DNA from: Micromonospora halophytica
GTDB lineage: Bacteria; Actinomycetota; Actinomycetes; Mycobacteriales; Micromonosporaceae
Assembly: GCF_900090245.1 (NCBI RefSeq)
Contig: NZ_FMDN01000003.1
Span: 124,001 to 188,000, forward strand
Direction of reading: 5' to 3'
DNA length: 64,000 nucleotides
Part shown: one piece after another, positions 1-10,509 of the stretch
How the letters are laid out: the number at the start of each line of letters is the position of its first letter
Numbering within the stretch: the first letter of the stretch is position 1
Program-made: the position numbers and the translations under genes
The notes under the pieces: generated by a model
Databases searched by the model: none
What the model saw: the letters and a program-made list of their open reading frames with translations, nothing else
What the model was told of the DNA's origin: nothing

Positions 1-2
1 TC

Positions 3-902
3 GTGAGCACGTACGCGGACGCCCCGGCCGCCAACCGCAACGCCAAGGGCAGGTCGAGGAACCGCTGGTTCGCCCAGGTCGGGTGGCGGCACCTGGTCGG
101 GGTGCTGGCGGTGGCGTTCAGCCTCTTCCCGATCCTGTTCGTCCTGTCGGCGGCGCTCAACCCGCTCGGCACCCTCTCCTCCACGGAGCTGCTGCCGACC
201 GGCGCCTCGGCGGAGAACTTCACCAACCTGTTCGAGCGGACCGCGTTCGCCCGGTGGTTCCTCAACTCGCTGCTGCTCGCCGGGGTGGCCAGCTTCGCGT
301 CGATCTTCCTGTCGGCGCTGGCGGCGTACGCCTTCTCCCGGATGCGCTTCGCCGGCCGCCGGGTCGGGCTGCTGTCGCTGCTGCTGATCCAGATGTTCCC
401 GCAGTTCCTGGCGATCGTGGCGATCTTCCTGATCTTCACGAAGGTCACCGACCTGTGGCCGGTGATCGGCTTCAACACCCCGTGGGGTCTCTTCCTGCTC
501 TACATGGGTGCCGCCCTCGGCGCGAACACCTGGCTGATGAAGGGCTTCTTCGACACCCTGCCGAAGGAGCTGGACGAGTCCGCCACCATGGACGGCGCCT
601 CGCACGCCCAGGTCTTCTTCCGGATCATGCTGCCGCTGGTGGCGCCGATCCTGGCGGTGACCGGCCTGCTCGCCTTCATCGGCTCGATCAACGAATTCCT
701 GATCGCCAACGTGTTCCTCACCAACACCAACTCGAAGACCCTCGCGGTCGGCATGTTCGGCCTGGTGGCCGGTGAGCGCAACAACAACTTCGGGATCTTC
801 GCGGCGGGCACCCTGCTCACCGCCATCCCGACGGTGCTGGTGTTCCAGCTCCTCCAGCGCTACATCGTCTCCGGACTCACCGCCGGAGCGGTCAAGGGAT
901 AA
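3..902 (+). CDS. malG: Maltose/maltodextrin ABC transporter permease (MalG type)
   Basis: This is an inner-membrane permease of a carbohydrate ABC importer. About six hydrophobic segments follow a short charged N-terminus, and residues about 187-212 hold the EAA loop (ELDESATMDGASHAQVFF followed by RIMLPL) that docks on the ATPase. The length of 299 aa is normal for MalG. The GTG start overlaps a TGA at positions 4-6 (GTGA), which is presumably the stop of a preceding malF lying outside the window. The GH13 enzyme downstream supports maltodextrin as substrate. The family call is secure; the exact sugar is inferred from context. Confidence 0.88.
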   Translation: MSTYADAPAANRNAKGRSRNRWFAQVGWRHLVGVLAVAFSLFPILFVLSAALNPLGTLSSTELLPTGASAENFTNLFERTAFARWFLNSLLLAGVASFASIFLSALAAYAFSRMRFAGRRVGLLSLLLIQMFPQFLAIVAIFLIFTKVTDLWPVIGFNTPWGLFLLYMGAALGANTWLMKGFFDTLPKELDESATMDGASHAQVFFRIMLPLVAPILAVTGLLAFIGSINEFLIANVFLTNTNSKTLAVGMFGLVAGERNNNFGIFAAGTLLTAIPTVLVFQLLQRYIVSGLTAGAVKG

Positions 903-940
903 GTCGGAGGGGTGGGCGCTCTCCGCGGAGGGCGAGGTCA

Positions 941-995
941 GTGGTCCGGGTCTGACCGGGCGGCTGGTCCGGTGGTCCGGGTCTGACCGGGCGGC
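941..995. repeat. Perfect 24-bp direct repeat, two copies
   Basis: Positions 941-964 and 972-995 are identical over 24 bases and are separated by 7 bases (31-bp period). They lie in the 246-bp gap between malG and the GH13 gene. Each copy contains ggtccgggtctgaccggg. The repeat could be a tandem binding site or a slippage duplication. The rest of the gap (996-1148) shows no hairpin or clear promoter to me. Confidence 0.8.
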
Positions 996-1148
996 CGACG
1001 GGTCGGGTCCGCACGGGCCCGGCCCCACCCCGACGAGCAACGCTGCGGCAAGGGCGTCGGCGTCGACGACGTACACCGGAGCAGTTCCGGGGCGACCGGG
1101 AAGGTCGCCCCCTCTTCTCCTCGTACCTCGTACCCGAAAGGTTCTGCC

Positions 1149-2957
1149 ATGCCCCTGCAGCCGCACCACGACGGATCCGCCACCTACGTGCCCGAGCAGG
1201 AACCGACGCTCGGGCAGCGCGTGCCGGTCTTCGTCCGCGTCCCGGCCGGCGCCGACGTCCGCCAGGTGCACGTCCGGACCACCGGGGACGGCGAGCCCCG
1301 CTTCGCCGAGGCCGTCGTCGACCGCACCGACGGCGGTGACGTCTGGTGGCGGGCCGAGGTCGAGGTCCGCAACCCGGTCAGCAACTACCGCTTCATGCTC
1401 TCCGGGGCCGGGGGCCACCGCTGGCTCAACGCCGCCGGCCTGGTCGCCCACGACGTGCCCGACAACGGTGACTTCAAGCTGGTCAGCTACGCCCCGCCGC
1501 CGGCCTGGGCGCGGGACGCGGTGATCTACCAGATCTTCCCGGACCGGTTCGCCCGCTCCGCCGCCGCCGACACCCGCACCGCGCCGAACTGGGCGATCCC
1601 CTGCGACTGGGACACTCCGGTCGTCGGCCACGGGCCGGCGACGCCGCGCCAGTTCTACGGCGGCGACCTGGACGGCATCACCGAGCGCCTGGACCACCTG
1701 TCCCGGCTGGGCGTCAACACCCTCTACCTCACCCCGATCTTCCCGGCCCGCTCCAACCACCGGTACGACGCCGCCAGCTTCGACACGATCGACCCGCTGC
1801 TCGGCGGGGACGCCGCGCTGGCCCGGCTCGCCGACGCGGTGCGCGCCCGGGGCTGGCGGCTGCTCGGCGACATCACCAGCAACCACACCGGCGACGCCCA
1901 CCAGTGGTTCACCGCCGCCGTCTCCGACGTCACCGCACCCGAGCGGGAGCTGTACTACTTCGACTCCTCCGGCGACTACGAGTCCTGGAACGGGGTCAAG
2001 TCGCTGCCGAAGCTGAACTGGGGCAGCGCCGAGCTACGTCGCCGCTTCGCCACCGCCGAGGACTCGCTGCTGCGCCGCTGGCTGCGCCCGCCGTACGCCC
2101 TCGACGGCTGGCGGGTCGACGTGGCGAACATGACCGGCCGGCGCGGCGCGGACGCGTACACCCACGAGGTGGCGCGGCTGCTGCGCGAGGTGGTGGCCGA
2201 CACCCGCCCGGACGGGCTGCTGCTCGCCGAGCACGGCCACGACCACACCGGCGACCTCGACCGCGACGGCTGGCACGGGACGATGAACTACGTCGGCTTC
2301 ACCGACCCGGTCTGGTCCTGGCTGCGGCACGGCGAAGGCCCGGTGCCGAACTTCCTCGGCACCCCCGGCGGGGTGTGCCGGCGGGACGCCGACGCGGTGC
2401 TGGCCACCATGAACACCTACCGGTCGCTGATCTCCTGGCGGTCGTACACGCACTCCTGGCAGCTGCTCGGCTCGCACGACTCGGCCCGGATCCGCACCGT
2501 GGTCGGCGACGCGGCCCGGCAGGAGGTGGCTGCCGGCCTGCTCGCCACCATGCCGGGCACCCCGGTGATCTTCGCCGGTGACGAGCTGGGGCTGACCGGC
2601 ACCAACGGCGAGGGCTCGCGTACCCCGATGCCGTGGCACCGGCCGCAGAGCTGGGACCGGGCGACCTTCGCCGCGTACCGAGGGCTGCTGGCGCTGCGCC
2701 GCGACGAGCCGGCGCTGCGCCACGGCGGCCTGCGCTGGGTGCACGCCGACGCCGACACCCTGGTCTTCCTCCGCGAGGCTCCGACCGGCTCGGTGCTGGT
2801 GCTGGCCCGCCGGGCCGCCGGCGCCCCGCTCCGGCTGGCCGGCCTGCCGGCCGGGGAGAACGCCTACGGCGGCGCACCCGCCCTACGCCCCGACGCCGAC
2901 GGCACGGTCACCCTGCCGGCGGACGGCCCCACCTTCCAGGTCTGGCGCCTGTCCTGA
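1149..2957 (+). CDS. GH13 alpha-glycosidase (neopullulanase/cyclomaltodextrinase-like)
   Basis: This enzyme hydrolyses alpha-glucans or maltodextrins. Residues about 1-115 look like a CBM34-type N-terminal beta domain. The catalytic barrel begins at DAVIYQIFPDRFA (about 122). Catalytic residues are visible: nucleophile D324 in GWRVDVAN, acid/base E361 in LLAEHGHD and transition-state D444 in GSHDSAR. The 602-aa length fits neopullulanase or maltogenic amylase. No signal peptide is seen, so it is probably cytoplasmic and acts on oligosaccharides imported by the MalG-containing transporter upstream. Substrate within GH13 cannot be fixed from sequence alone. Confidence 0.88.
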   Translation: MPLQPHHDGSATYVPEQEPTLGQRVPVFVRVPAGADVRQVHVRTTGDGEPRFAEAVVDRTDGGDVWWRAEVEVRNPVSNYRFMLSGAGGHRWLNAAGLVAHDVPDNGDFKLVSYAPPPAWARDAVIYQIFPDRFARSAAADTRTAPNWAIPCDWDTPVVGHGPATPRQFYGGDLDGITERLDHLSRLGVNTLYLTPIFPARSNHRYDAASFDTIDPLLGGDAALARLADAVRARGWRLLGDITSNHTGDAHQWFTAAVSDVTAPERELYYFDSSGDYESWNGVKSLPKLNWGSAELRRRFATAEDSLLRRWLRPPYALDGWRVDVANMTGRRGADAYTHEVARLLREVVADTRPDGLLLAEHGHDHTGDLDRDGWHGTMNYVGFTDPVWSWLRHGEGPVPNFLGTPGGVCRRDADAVLATMNTYRSLISWRSYTHSWQLLGSHDSARIRTVVGDAARQEVAAGLLATMPGTPVIFAGDELGLTGTNGEGSRTPMPWHRPQSWDRATFAAYRGLLALRRDEPALRHGGLRWVHADADTLVFLREAPTGSVLVLARRAAGAPLRLAGLPAGENAYGGAPALRPDADGTVTLPADGPTFQVWRLS

Positions 2958-2970
2958 TCCCCCCCACCCG

Positions 2971-3040
2971 CGATCTTGCAGTTTCGGTCGGTGGTTCAAG
3001 GCATTCGTCCTGATCTGTGGAGACCCAAAGTGCAAGATCG
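2971..3040. repeat. Inverted repeat in the GH13 downstream gap
   Basis: cgatcttgca at 2971-2980 is exactly complementary to tgcaagatcg at 3031-3040, with a 50-bp spacer. It sits between the GH13 stop and the next gene. The stem is too widely spaced for a classic terminator and may be a dispersed intergenic repeat; a genome search would show whether it recurs. Confidence 0.6.
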
Positions 3041-3121
3041 CCGGGGGTGGGGCGGGTGGAGGTCACGGATTGAGGTCAGGGCGGCAGGGGTGCTACTACG
3101 AATTGTCGTTGATGGGGGAGG

Positions 3122-3472
3122 ATGGCCGGCGTGGAAGCTCTTCGACTGATCCTTCTCTACGTCCATCTGATCGGGTTCGCGCTGCTGTTCGGCGCCGCCG
3201 CCGTCCAGTACCTCAGCGGCCGGCTGCTGGTCAACACGCCCATGCTCTGGGGTGCGGTCATCCAACTGCTGACCGGCATCGGCCTCTCCGCGCCGCTGCG
3301 CGACGGCGACGAGCCCGCCCCTGCCAAACTTGTTACCAAGTTGGTGCTGGCGCTGCTGATCTTTGTCATGGTCTTCTTCTCCCGTAAGCGGGAGCAGGTG
3401 TCCCGTGGCCACTTCCTCGCGATCATCGGGTTGACCCTGGTCACCGCCGCCGTGGCGGTCTTCTGGCGGTAG
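3122..3472 (+). CDS. Small membrane protein of unknown function
   Basis: This 116-aa protein has about four hydrophobic segments (near residues 7-27, 38-55, 67-85 and 96-114) with little loop sequence. No recognised catalytic motif is visible. A purine-rich stretch (gggggagg) precedes the ATG. It stands alone between the GH13 gene and the nucleoside importer and is followed by a strong hairpin. I cannot assign a function. Confidence 0.75.
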   Translation: MAGVEALRLILLYVHLIGFALLFGAAAVQYLSGRLLVNTPMLWGAVIQLLTGIGLSAPLRDGDEPAPAKLVTKLVLALLIFVMVFFSRKREQVSRGHFLAIIGLTLVTAAVAVFWR

Positions 3473-3520
3473 GCCGCCGACCCGTCCGGGTGTCGCGGGA
3501 AGCGGACGTACAGGACAACC

Positions 3521-3555
3521 GGCAGATCACTCACCGGTACGGTGAGTGATCTGCC
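3521..3555 (+). terminator. 16-bp perfect hairpin with 3-nt loop
   Basis: Arms 3521-3536 and 3540-3555 are perfectly complementary around loop gta. The hairpin starts 48 bp after the small membrane protein stop. There is no T-tract, which is usual for high-GC actinobacterial terminators. It also lies about 175 bp upstream of the nucleoside-binding lipoprotein, so an operator role is possible. Confidence 0.65.
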
Positions 3556-3729
3556 CCACGCCACGGTCACACCCGGGTAACAGGCGCTCAACAGTCGTGC
3601 ACGATTGTCGGCCGGTGGTCGGGCGCGGGCGTACGCTCCCGTCCGTAACGTGGGATGCCGGCAGCACAGCGCTCGTCGGTCAAAAGGCTGCCACCGCATC
3701 AACCGCGGTGAGCAATGGAAGGAGACGTC

Positions 3730-4815
3730 TTGCGCTCTGTGCGTGGGATGCGGATCGCCTCCGCCTTCGTGGCGGGTGGGCTCGTGCTGGGCGCCGCCGC
3801 GTGTGGTGAGGCCCCCGAGGACGACAACAACGCCGGTACCGGCGGCAAGAAGTACAGCGCCTGCATGGTGACCGACGTCGGCGGCATCGACGACAAGTCC
3901 TTCAACACCTCCGCCTGGAAGGGCCTTCAGGAGGCGAAGAAGGAGAACGACAACATCGACATCAAGTACGTCGCGTCCAAGGCCGAGGCGGACTACGAGG
4001 TCAACCTGACCGGGTACGTCAACCAGAAGTGCGACTTCATCCTGGCCGTCGGCGGCCTGATGACGGACGCCACCAAGAAGATCGCGACGGCGAACCCGAA
4101 CCAGCAGTTCGGCATCGTCGACTCGAACCCGGGTGTCGGCAACATCTACCCGATGCAGTTCGACACCGCCCAGGCGGCCTTCCAGGCCGGCTACCTGGCC
4201 GCCGGGATGAGCAAGACCGGCAAGGTCGGCACCTACGGTGGCCTGCCGATCCCGCCGGTGACCATCTTCATGGACGGCTTCGCCGACGGCGTGGCGTACT
4301 ACAACAAGGCCAAGGGCAAGAACGTCCAGGTCCTGGGCTGGGACAAGGCGACCCAGAAGGGTTCCTTCACCAACGACTTCCAGAAGCAGGACGAGGGCAA
4401 GAAGGTCTCCGACGCGCTGGTCGCCCAGGGCGCGGACATCATCATGCCGGTCGCCGGTGGCGCCGGCCTCGGCACCACCTCCGCGGCCAAGGCCTCCGAC
4501 GGCAAGTACTCGGTCATCTGGGTCGACGTCGACGGCTGCGAGAGCACCCCGGACTGCGCGGTGCTGCTGACCACCGTCGTCAAGAACATCCCGGACGCCG
4601 TCAAGGAGGCCGTGCTCAAGGCCGCCGGTGGCGAGAAGCTCCAGGCGACCCCGGGCTTCGTCGGCAACCTGGCCAACAACGGCGTCTCGATCGCCCCGTA
4701 CCACGAGTTCGACAGCAAGGTCCCGGCCGAGCTGAAGGCCGAGGTCGAGAAGATCAAGGCCGACATCGCGGCCGGCACCATCACGGTCACCTCGAAGGCT
4801 CAGCCGACCAAGTGA
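3730..4815 (+). CDS. BMP-family nucleoside-binding lipoprotein of an ABC importer
   Basis: This is the substrate-binding lipoprotein of a nucleoside importer (BMP/PnrA family). I place the start at TTG 3730 because aaggag at 3718-3723 sits 6 nt before it, whereas the in-frame ATG at 3715 has no ribosome site. From this start an n-region and hydrophobic core end in a lipobox with the lipidated cysteine at residue 25. The mature part begins with DVGGIDDKSFN, typical of BMP proteins, and contains GYLAAGMSKTGKVG. The next three genes are the double ATPase and two permeases. Nearby nucleoside salvage genes support nucleosides as ligand, but the specific nucleoside is not evident. Confidence 0.88.
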   Translation: MRSVRGMRIASAFVAGGLVLGAAACGEAPEDDNNAGTGGKKYSACMVTDVGGIDDKSFNTSAWKGLQEAKKENDNIDIKYVASKAEADYEVNLTGYVNQKCDFILAVGGLMTDATKKIATANPNQQFGIVDSNPGVGNIYPMQFDTAQAAFQAGYLAAGMSKTGKVGTYGGLPIPPVTIFMDGFADGVAYYNKAKGKNVQVLGWDKATQKGSFTNDFQKQDEGKKVSDALVAQGADIIMPVAGGAGLGTTSAAKASDGKYSVIWVDVDGCESTPDCAVLLTTVVKNIPDAVKEAVLKAAGGEKLQATPGFVGNLANNGVSIAPYHEFDSKVPAELKAEVEKIKADIAAGTITVTSKAQPTK

Positions 4816-4878
4816 CCGCCTCCCCGGCCGCCGCGATGGGATCATCGGCAGCGGAGGCCGGCGGGCACCAGGCATGAC

Positions 4879-4935
4879 GATCGGCCGCCTCGGCCCACGT
4901 GGGGACGACCCCACGCCACGCCGGGGCGGCCGATC
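4879..4935 (+). promoter_or_regulatory. Nested hairpin between binding protein and ATPase genes
   Basis: gatcggccgcc (4879-4889) pairs with ggcggccgatc (4925-4935). Inside it gtgggg (4899-4904) pairs with ccccac (4909-4914). It lies in the 204-bp gap within an otherwise tight transport operon. This suits transcript attenuation or 3'-end stabilisation so that the binding protein is made in excess. A possible -10 (tacgct, 4984-4989) downstream could give the ATPase its own promoter. Confidence 0.5.
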
Positions 4936-5008
4936 CGCTCCACCGGTCGGCCGACCCCGTCGGGCGGTCGGCCCACCGGCAGCTACGCTGCACCATCGCT
5001 CGCACTCC

Positions 5009-5019
5009 AGGAGGTTGCG

Positions 5020-5022
<3 letters not shown>
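5009..5022 (+). promoter_or_regulatory. Strong Shine-Dalgarno that selects a CTG start
   Basis: aggagg at 5009-5014 is followed by 5 nt and then CTG at 5020-5022. No ATG, GTG or TTG in the right frame lies between the ribosome site and GTG 5092. Starting at 5092 would remove the beta strands before Walker A, so CTG is the best start of the importer ATPase. Confidence 0.75.
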
Positions 5023-6620
<1,598 letters not shown>

Positions 6621-6624
<4 letters not shown>

Positions 6625-7943
6625 CCAACTCCCACCCGGTGTCGGGCTCCCCGGACAAGGAGCCGGCGACCGAGGCGGCGCAGGCCGAGGTCGCCGGCGC
6701 GAACCGCGCCGCGACCATGAACGCCCCGAAGCGACCCGACGAGCCCCGCCCCTCGCTGGGCCGGCTGTTCCTGGAGAACCTCTGGGCCGCCAACACGGTC
6801 ACCGTGACGGTGCTCGCGCTGCTGCTGGCGATGCTGTTCGGCGCGGTCCTGATCATCGTGTCGGACCCGGAGGTGCTGGCCACCTACGGCTACATCACCG
6901 CCCGTCCGGGCGATGCGCTCAACGCCAGCTGGACGGTGGTCAGCGAGGCGTACGCGAACCTGTTCAAGGGCGCGGTATTCGACCCGGACGCCACCGGGTT
7001 CCAGGCGGCGATGGGCCCGATCTCCGAGACGCTCACCTACACCGCGCCGCTGGTCTTCACCGGCCTGTCGGTCGCGCTCGCCTTCCGCGGCGGCCTGTTC
7101 AACATCGGCGCCCAGGGGCAGGCCACGATGGGCGTCGTCCTGGCCGCCGTCGCCGGCTTCGCGCTGCCGCTGCCGCCGGTGGTCCACCTGATCGTCGCCC
7201 TGATCGCCGGCGCGATCGGTGGCGCGGTCTGGGGTTTCATCCCGGGCATCCTCAAGGCGCGGACCGGCGCGCACGAGGTGATCAACACGATCATGCTCAA
7301 CTACGTCGCGGTCTACTTCCTCTCCTGGATCATCATCCAGAACGGGGTGCAGAACCCGGACCGGGCGGACGCGATCAGCAAACCGGTCGACTCCTCCGCC
7401 CAACTGCCCCGGCTGCTCGGCGACGACCTGCGGGTGCACGCCGGCATCCTGCTCGCGGTGCTGGCCACCTGGTTCGTCGCGTGGCTGCTCAACCGCTCGA
7501 CGCTCGGCTTCGAGCTGCGTGCGGTCGGTGCCAACCCGGACGCCGCCCGGACCGCCGGCATCAGCGTCACCAAGACGTACGTGCTGGTGATGGCGATCGC
7601 CGGTCTGCTCGCCGGCCTCGGTGGCAGCCAGATGGTGCTCGGCTCGACCGCGAACGCCCTGACCCCGCTGGTCGTCGCGCAGATCGGGTTCGACGGCATC
7701 CTGGTGGCGCTGCTCGGCCGGGTGAAGCCGTGGGGCGTGCTGCTGGCGGCGCTGCTCTTCGGCGCGCTCCAGGCCGGCGGCAACCGGATGCAGTCGTACT
7801 CCGGGATCTCGCTGGAGCTGGTGACCGTCCTCCAGGCGCTGATCGTCATCTTCATCGCCGCACCGGCCCTGGTGAAGGCGATCTTCCAGCTCCGGGCCGC
7901 CCGCGCGGCCCGGCTGCAGACGAGCCTCGCGAAGGGCTGGTGA
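6621..7943 (+). CDS. Nucleoside ABC importer permease 1 (YufP-like)
   Basis: This is a membrane permease of the BMP-linked importer in the BPD_transp_2 family. A hydrophilic N-terminal tail of about 50 residues precedes roughly ten hydrophobic segments. The stretch [14 protein letters not shown] is typical of this permease class, as is the coupling-region motif [13 protein letters not shown]. It has 440 aa and its ATG overlaps the ATPase stop by 4 nt, so translation is coupled. It should pair with the following permease to form the membrane channel. Confidence 0.9.
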
Positions 7944-7946
7944 GGC

Positions 7947-9227
7947 ATGTCCACCATGGCCGTTCCCGACGTCGCCACCGCCACGGTCGACGAGGGGTTC
8001 TGGACGCGCAACCGCAAGGTCGGCGCGGCCCTGCTGGCGCTGGGCGTGCTCGCCGCGGTGCTCTTCGGGGCGCTCGCCACCGACCGGCAGGCCCGCTTCA
8101 CCCTCAGCGAGACCGAGGGCGGCGCGGCGCTGGAGATCAACGGCACGATCGGCGCGATCCTGTTCGGCGTCATCGCCACAGCGGCCGGCGGCGCGCTGCT
8201 GGCCGGGGTGCCGAAGCGCTGGTTCACCCTGGTGCTCGGCGTCGGGCTGGTCGCCTTCGTGCTGAGCTTCCTCTGCTGGCAGGTCTCCGCCGCCCCCGAG
8301 GGCCGCAACTTCATGCCGATGGTCAACATCGTGCGGGGCACGTTCATCCTGGCCCTGCCGCTGGTCTTCGGCGCGCTGGCCGGTGTGCTCTGCGAGCGCT
8401 CCGGCGTGGTGAACGTGGCGATCGAGGGCCAGCTGCTGATGGGCGCCTTCAGCGGCGCGCTCTTCGGCAGCCTGTTCAACAGCGTGTGGGTCGGCCTGGT
8501 CGCCGCGGCCATCGGTGGCGCGTTCATCTCGCTGCTGCTGGCGGTCTTCGCCATCCGCTACCTGGTCGACCAGGTGGTCATGGGCGTCGTGCTCAACCTG
8601 CTGGCGGTCGGCATCACCGGCTTCCTCTACGAGCGGCTGATGCAGACCAACGCGGAGAAGTACAACAGCGCGCCGCGCTTCACCAACTGGGAGATCCCGC
8701 TGCTCAAGGACATCCCGGTGATCGGGCCGGCGCTGTTCCGCGGCAACCTCTTCCTCTACGTCGGCCTGCTGCTGGTGCTGGTCATCCACCTCGCGCTGTT
8801 CCGTACCCGGTGGGGCCTGCGCACCCGTTCGGTGGGCGAGCACCCGACCGCGGCGGACACCCTCGGCGTCAAGGTGCTGGGGCTGCGTTACCGCAACGTG
8901 CTGCTCGCCGGTGTCGTCGCCGGCATTGGTGGCGCGTCGTACACGCTGGCCCTCTACACCTTCACCAAGAACATGATCGGCGGTAAGGGCTTCATCGCCC
9001 TCGCCGCGCTGATCTTCGGCCGGTGGAGCCCGACCGGCGCGCTGCTCGCGGCACTCTTCTTCGGCTTCGCCGACCAGCTCGCCACCTACCTCGGCGCGAT
9101 CGGCAGCAGCATCCCCAGCCAGTTCCTGGCGATGCTGCCCTACCTGGCGACGATCCTGGCCGTGGCCGGCCTGGTCGGCCGGGTCCGGGCACCCGCGGCG
9201 GACGGCAAGCCGTACATCAAGGGCTGA
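7947..9227 (+). CDS. Nucleoside ABC importer permease 2 (YufQ-like)
   Basis: This is the second, non-identical permease subunit (426 aa) and begins 3 nt after the stop of permease 1. It carries the paired motifs GVVNVAIEGQLLMG and RTRSVGEHPTAADTLG, matching the equivalent motifs of permease 1. About ten hydrophobic segments are present, with a long N-terminal portion holding three of them before the conserved core. It completes the four-gene importer. No gene of this operon follows; the next DNA is a pseudogene. Confidence 0.9.
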   Translation: MSTMAVPDVATATVDEGFWTRNRKVGAALLALGVLAAVLFGALATDRQARFTLSETEGGAALEINGTIGAILFGVIATAAGGALLAGVPKRWFTLVLGVGLVAFVLSFLCWQVSAAPEGRNFMPMVNIVRGTFILALPLVFGALAGVLCERSGVVNVAIEGQLLMGAFSGALFGSLFNSVWVGLVAAAIGGAFISLLLAVFAIRYLVDQVVMGVVLNLLAVGITGFLYERLMQTNAEKYNSAPRFTNWEIPLLKDIPVIGPALFRGNLFLYVGLLLVLVIHLALFRTRWGLRTRSVGEHPTAADTLGVKVLGLRYRNVLLAGVVAGIGGASYTLALYTFTKNMIGGKGFIALAALIFGRWSPTGALLAALFFGFADQLATYLGAIGSSIPSQFLAMLPYLATILAVAGLVGRVRAPAADGKPYIKG

Positions 9228-9325
9228 CGCGCACCGACGGTCCGTGCCCGGTGGGGACTTCCCCGCCGGGCACGATCGCGTCCGGTCCGACCACCCTCGC
9301 GTCGCGGACGGTGGTGCCGTGATGA

Positions 9326-10453
9326 CGGCAGGCCAAGTACGTGATCCGCCGGCCGGACGGCACGACCGAACACCGGACCATCCCCACCCAGTGGGAGTCG
9401 AACAAGTGGGTGAACCTCGGGGTCTTCGACTTCACCGGGACCGGGACCCCGTCGGTGCAGCTGAGCAACTTTACTCTGGACGGCACCGGGGTGCAGGACG
9501 TCGTCTGGGACGCCATCGCCGTCCAGCCGCTGGCCAGCAAGCCCCGGCACTTCGTGGTGGCGCTCGGCGACTCGTACTCTTCCGGAGAGGGGGCGGGAGA
9601 CTACACCCGGGTCAGCAACCAGTACGGCGACGACGAACCGTCCCGCAACTCGTGCCGGCGCAGCCCGCACGCGTGGTCGCAACAAGCCGTCATCCCGGGG
9701 GCGTCGGCCAACATCGGGACGCTGGCCGCGCAGAACAATCCCAGCATCGACGCGCAGTTTGTGGCGTGCAGCGGCGCTGTGACACTCGACCTGCTGAGCC
9801 GGAGCAAGTACGGCGAGGTGGCGCAGCTCGATCAGGGATCGCTCAACGCGAACACCACGGCGGTGATGCTGTCCATCGGTGGCAACGATGCCCGGTTCTC
9901 CAAGATCGGCATGTCCTGCGCGACGGATATCGACTGCAGCGCCCCGGACTACTACATGGAGGGTGACGACCAGCCGCTGTGGAAGCAGCAGCAGGAGCTC
10001 ATCGCGGGCGACGTAAAGAATTCCGTGCAGGAGGTGGTCCGGCAGATCCGGCTGAGGGCGCCGAACGCGAGGATCTTCGTAATGGGTTACCCGCACCTGT
10101 TCGAGAATGGCTGCCGGTACGCGGTGACGTTGCCACCGGACATCCCGTTCGGGTTCTCGGAGAACGAGACGGCGTTCCTCAACAGCCTTGCCGACCAACT
10201 GACGGCGATCCTGCCGTCGGATGCCGTCAACAAAGTGCACGGCATGGACGCGCGCAGCGAGTTCGCCGGGCACGGCATCTGCGGCAGTCCGGAGTACCTG
10301 CACGCGGCGGTGCCCGGTGACGCGTTCTAGGACGACGACGGCGACCCGCAGCAGTTGTCCAGCATGGAGACGATGCACCCGAACCGGGACGGCAACCTGG
10401 CGTACGCCCGGATCCTGAGCAACTATTTCAGCCTGTACGGCTACACCTGGTGA
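9326..10453 (+). pseudogene. Broken secreted SGNH/GDSL hydrolase: 5'-truncated and interrupted by amber
   Basis: The frame enters at a TGA (9323-9325) directly into domain sequence (KYVIRRPDG), with no signal peptide or SD site, so the 5' part is missing. A golvesin-like beta segment is followed by the SGNH hydrolase: block I ALGDSYSSGEGAG (nucleophile Ser) and block III SIGGND. A TAG at 10328-10330 stops the frame, yet the next 40 codons continue in frame to TGA 10451 and encode METMHPNRDG, the catalytic-His block. A product ending at the TAG would lack that His. Two independent lesions point to a decaying gene. Readthrough or a sequencing error at the TAG cannot be excluded. Confidence 0.82.
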
Positions 10454-10509
10454 CAGCGTCGTGGGGCTCGGTCGATCCCCGGCCGGGCCCCACGGACGGA
10501 GAGGACGAA

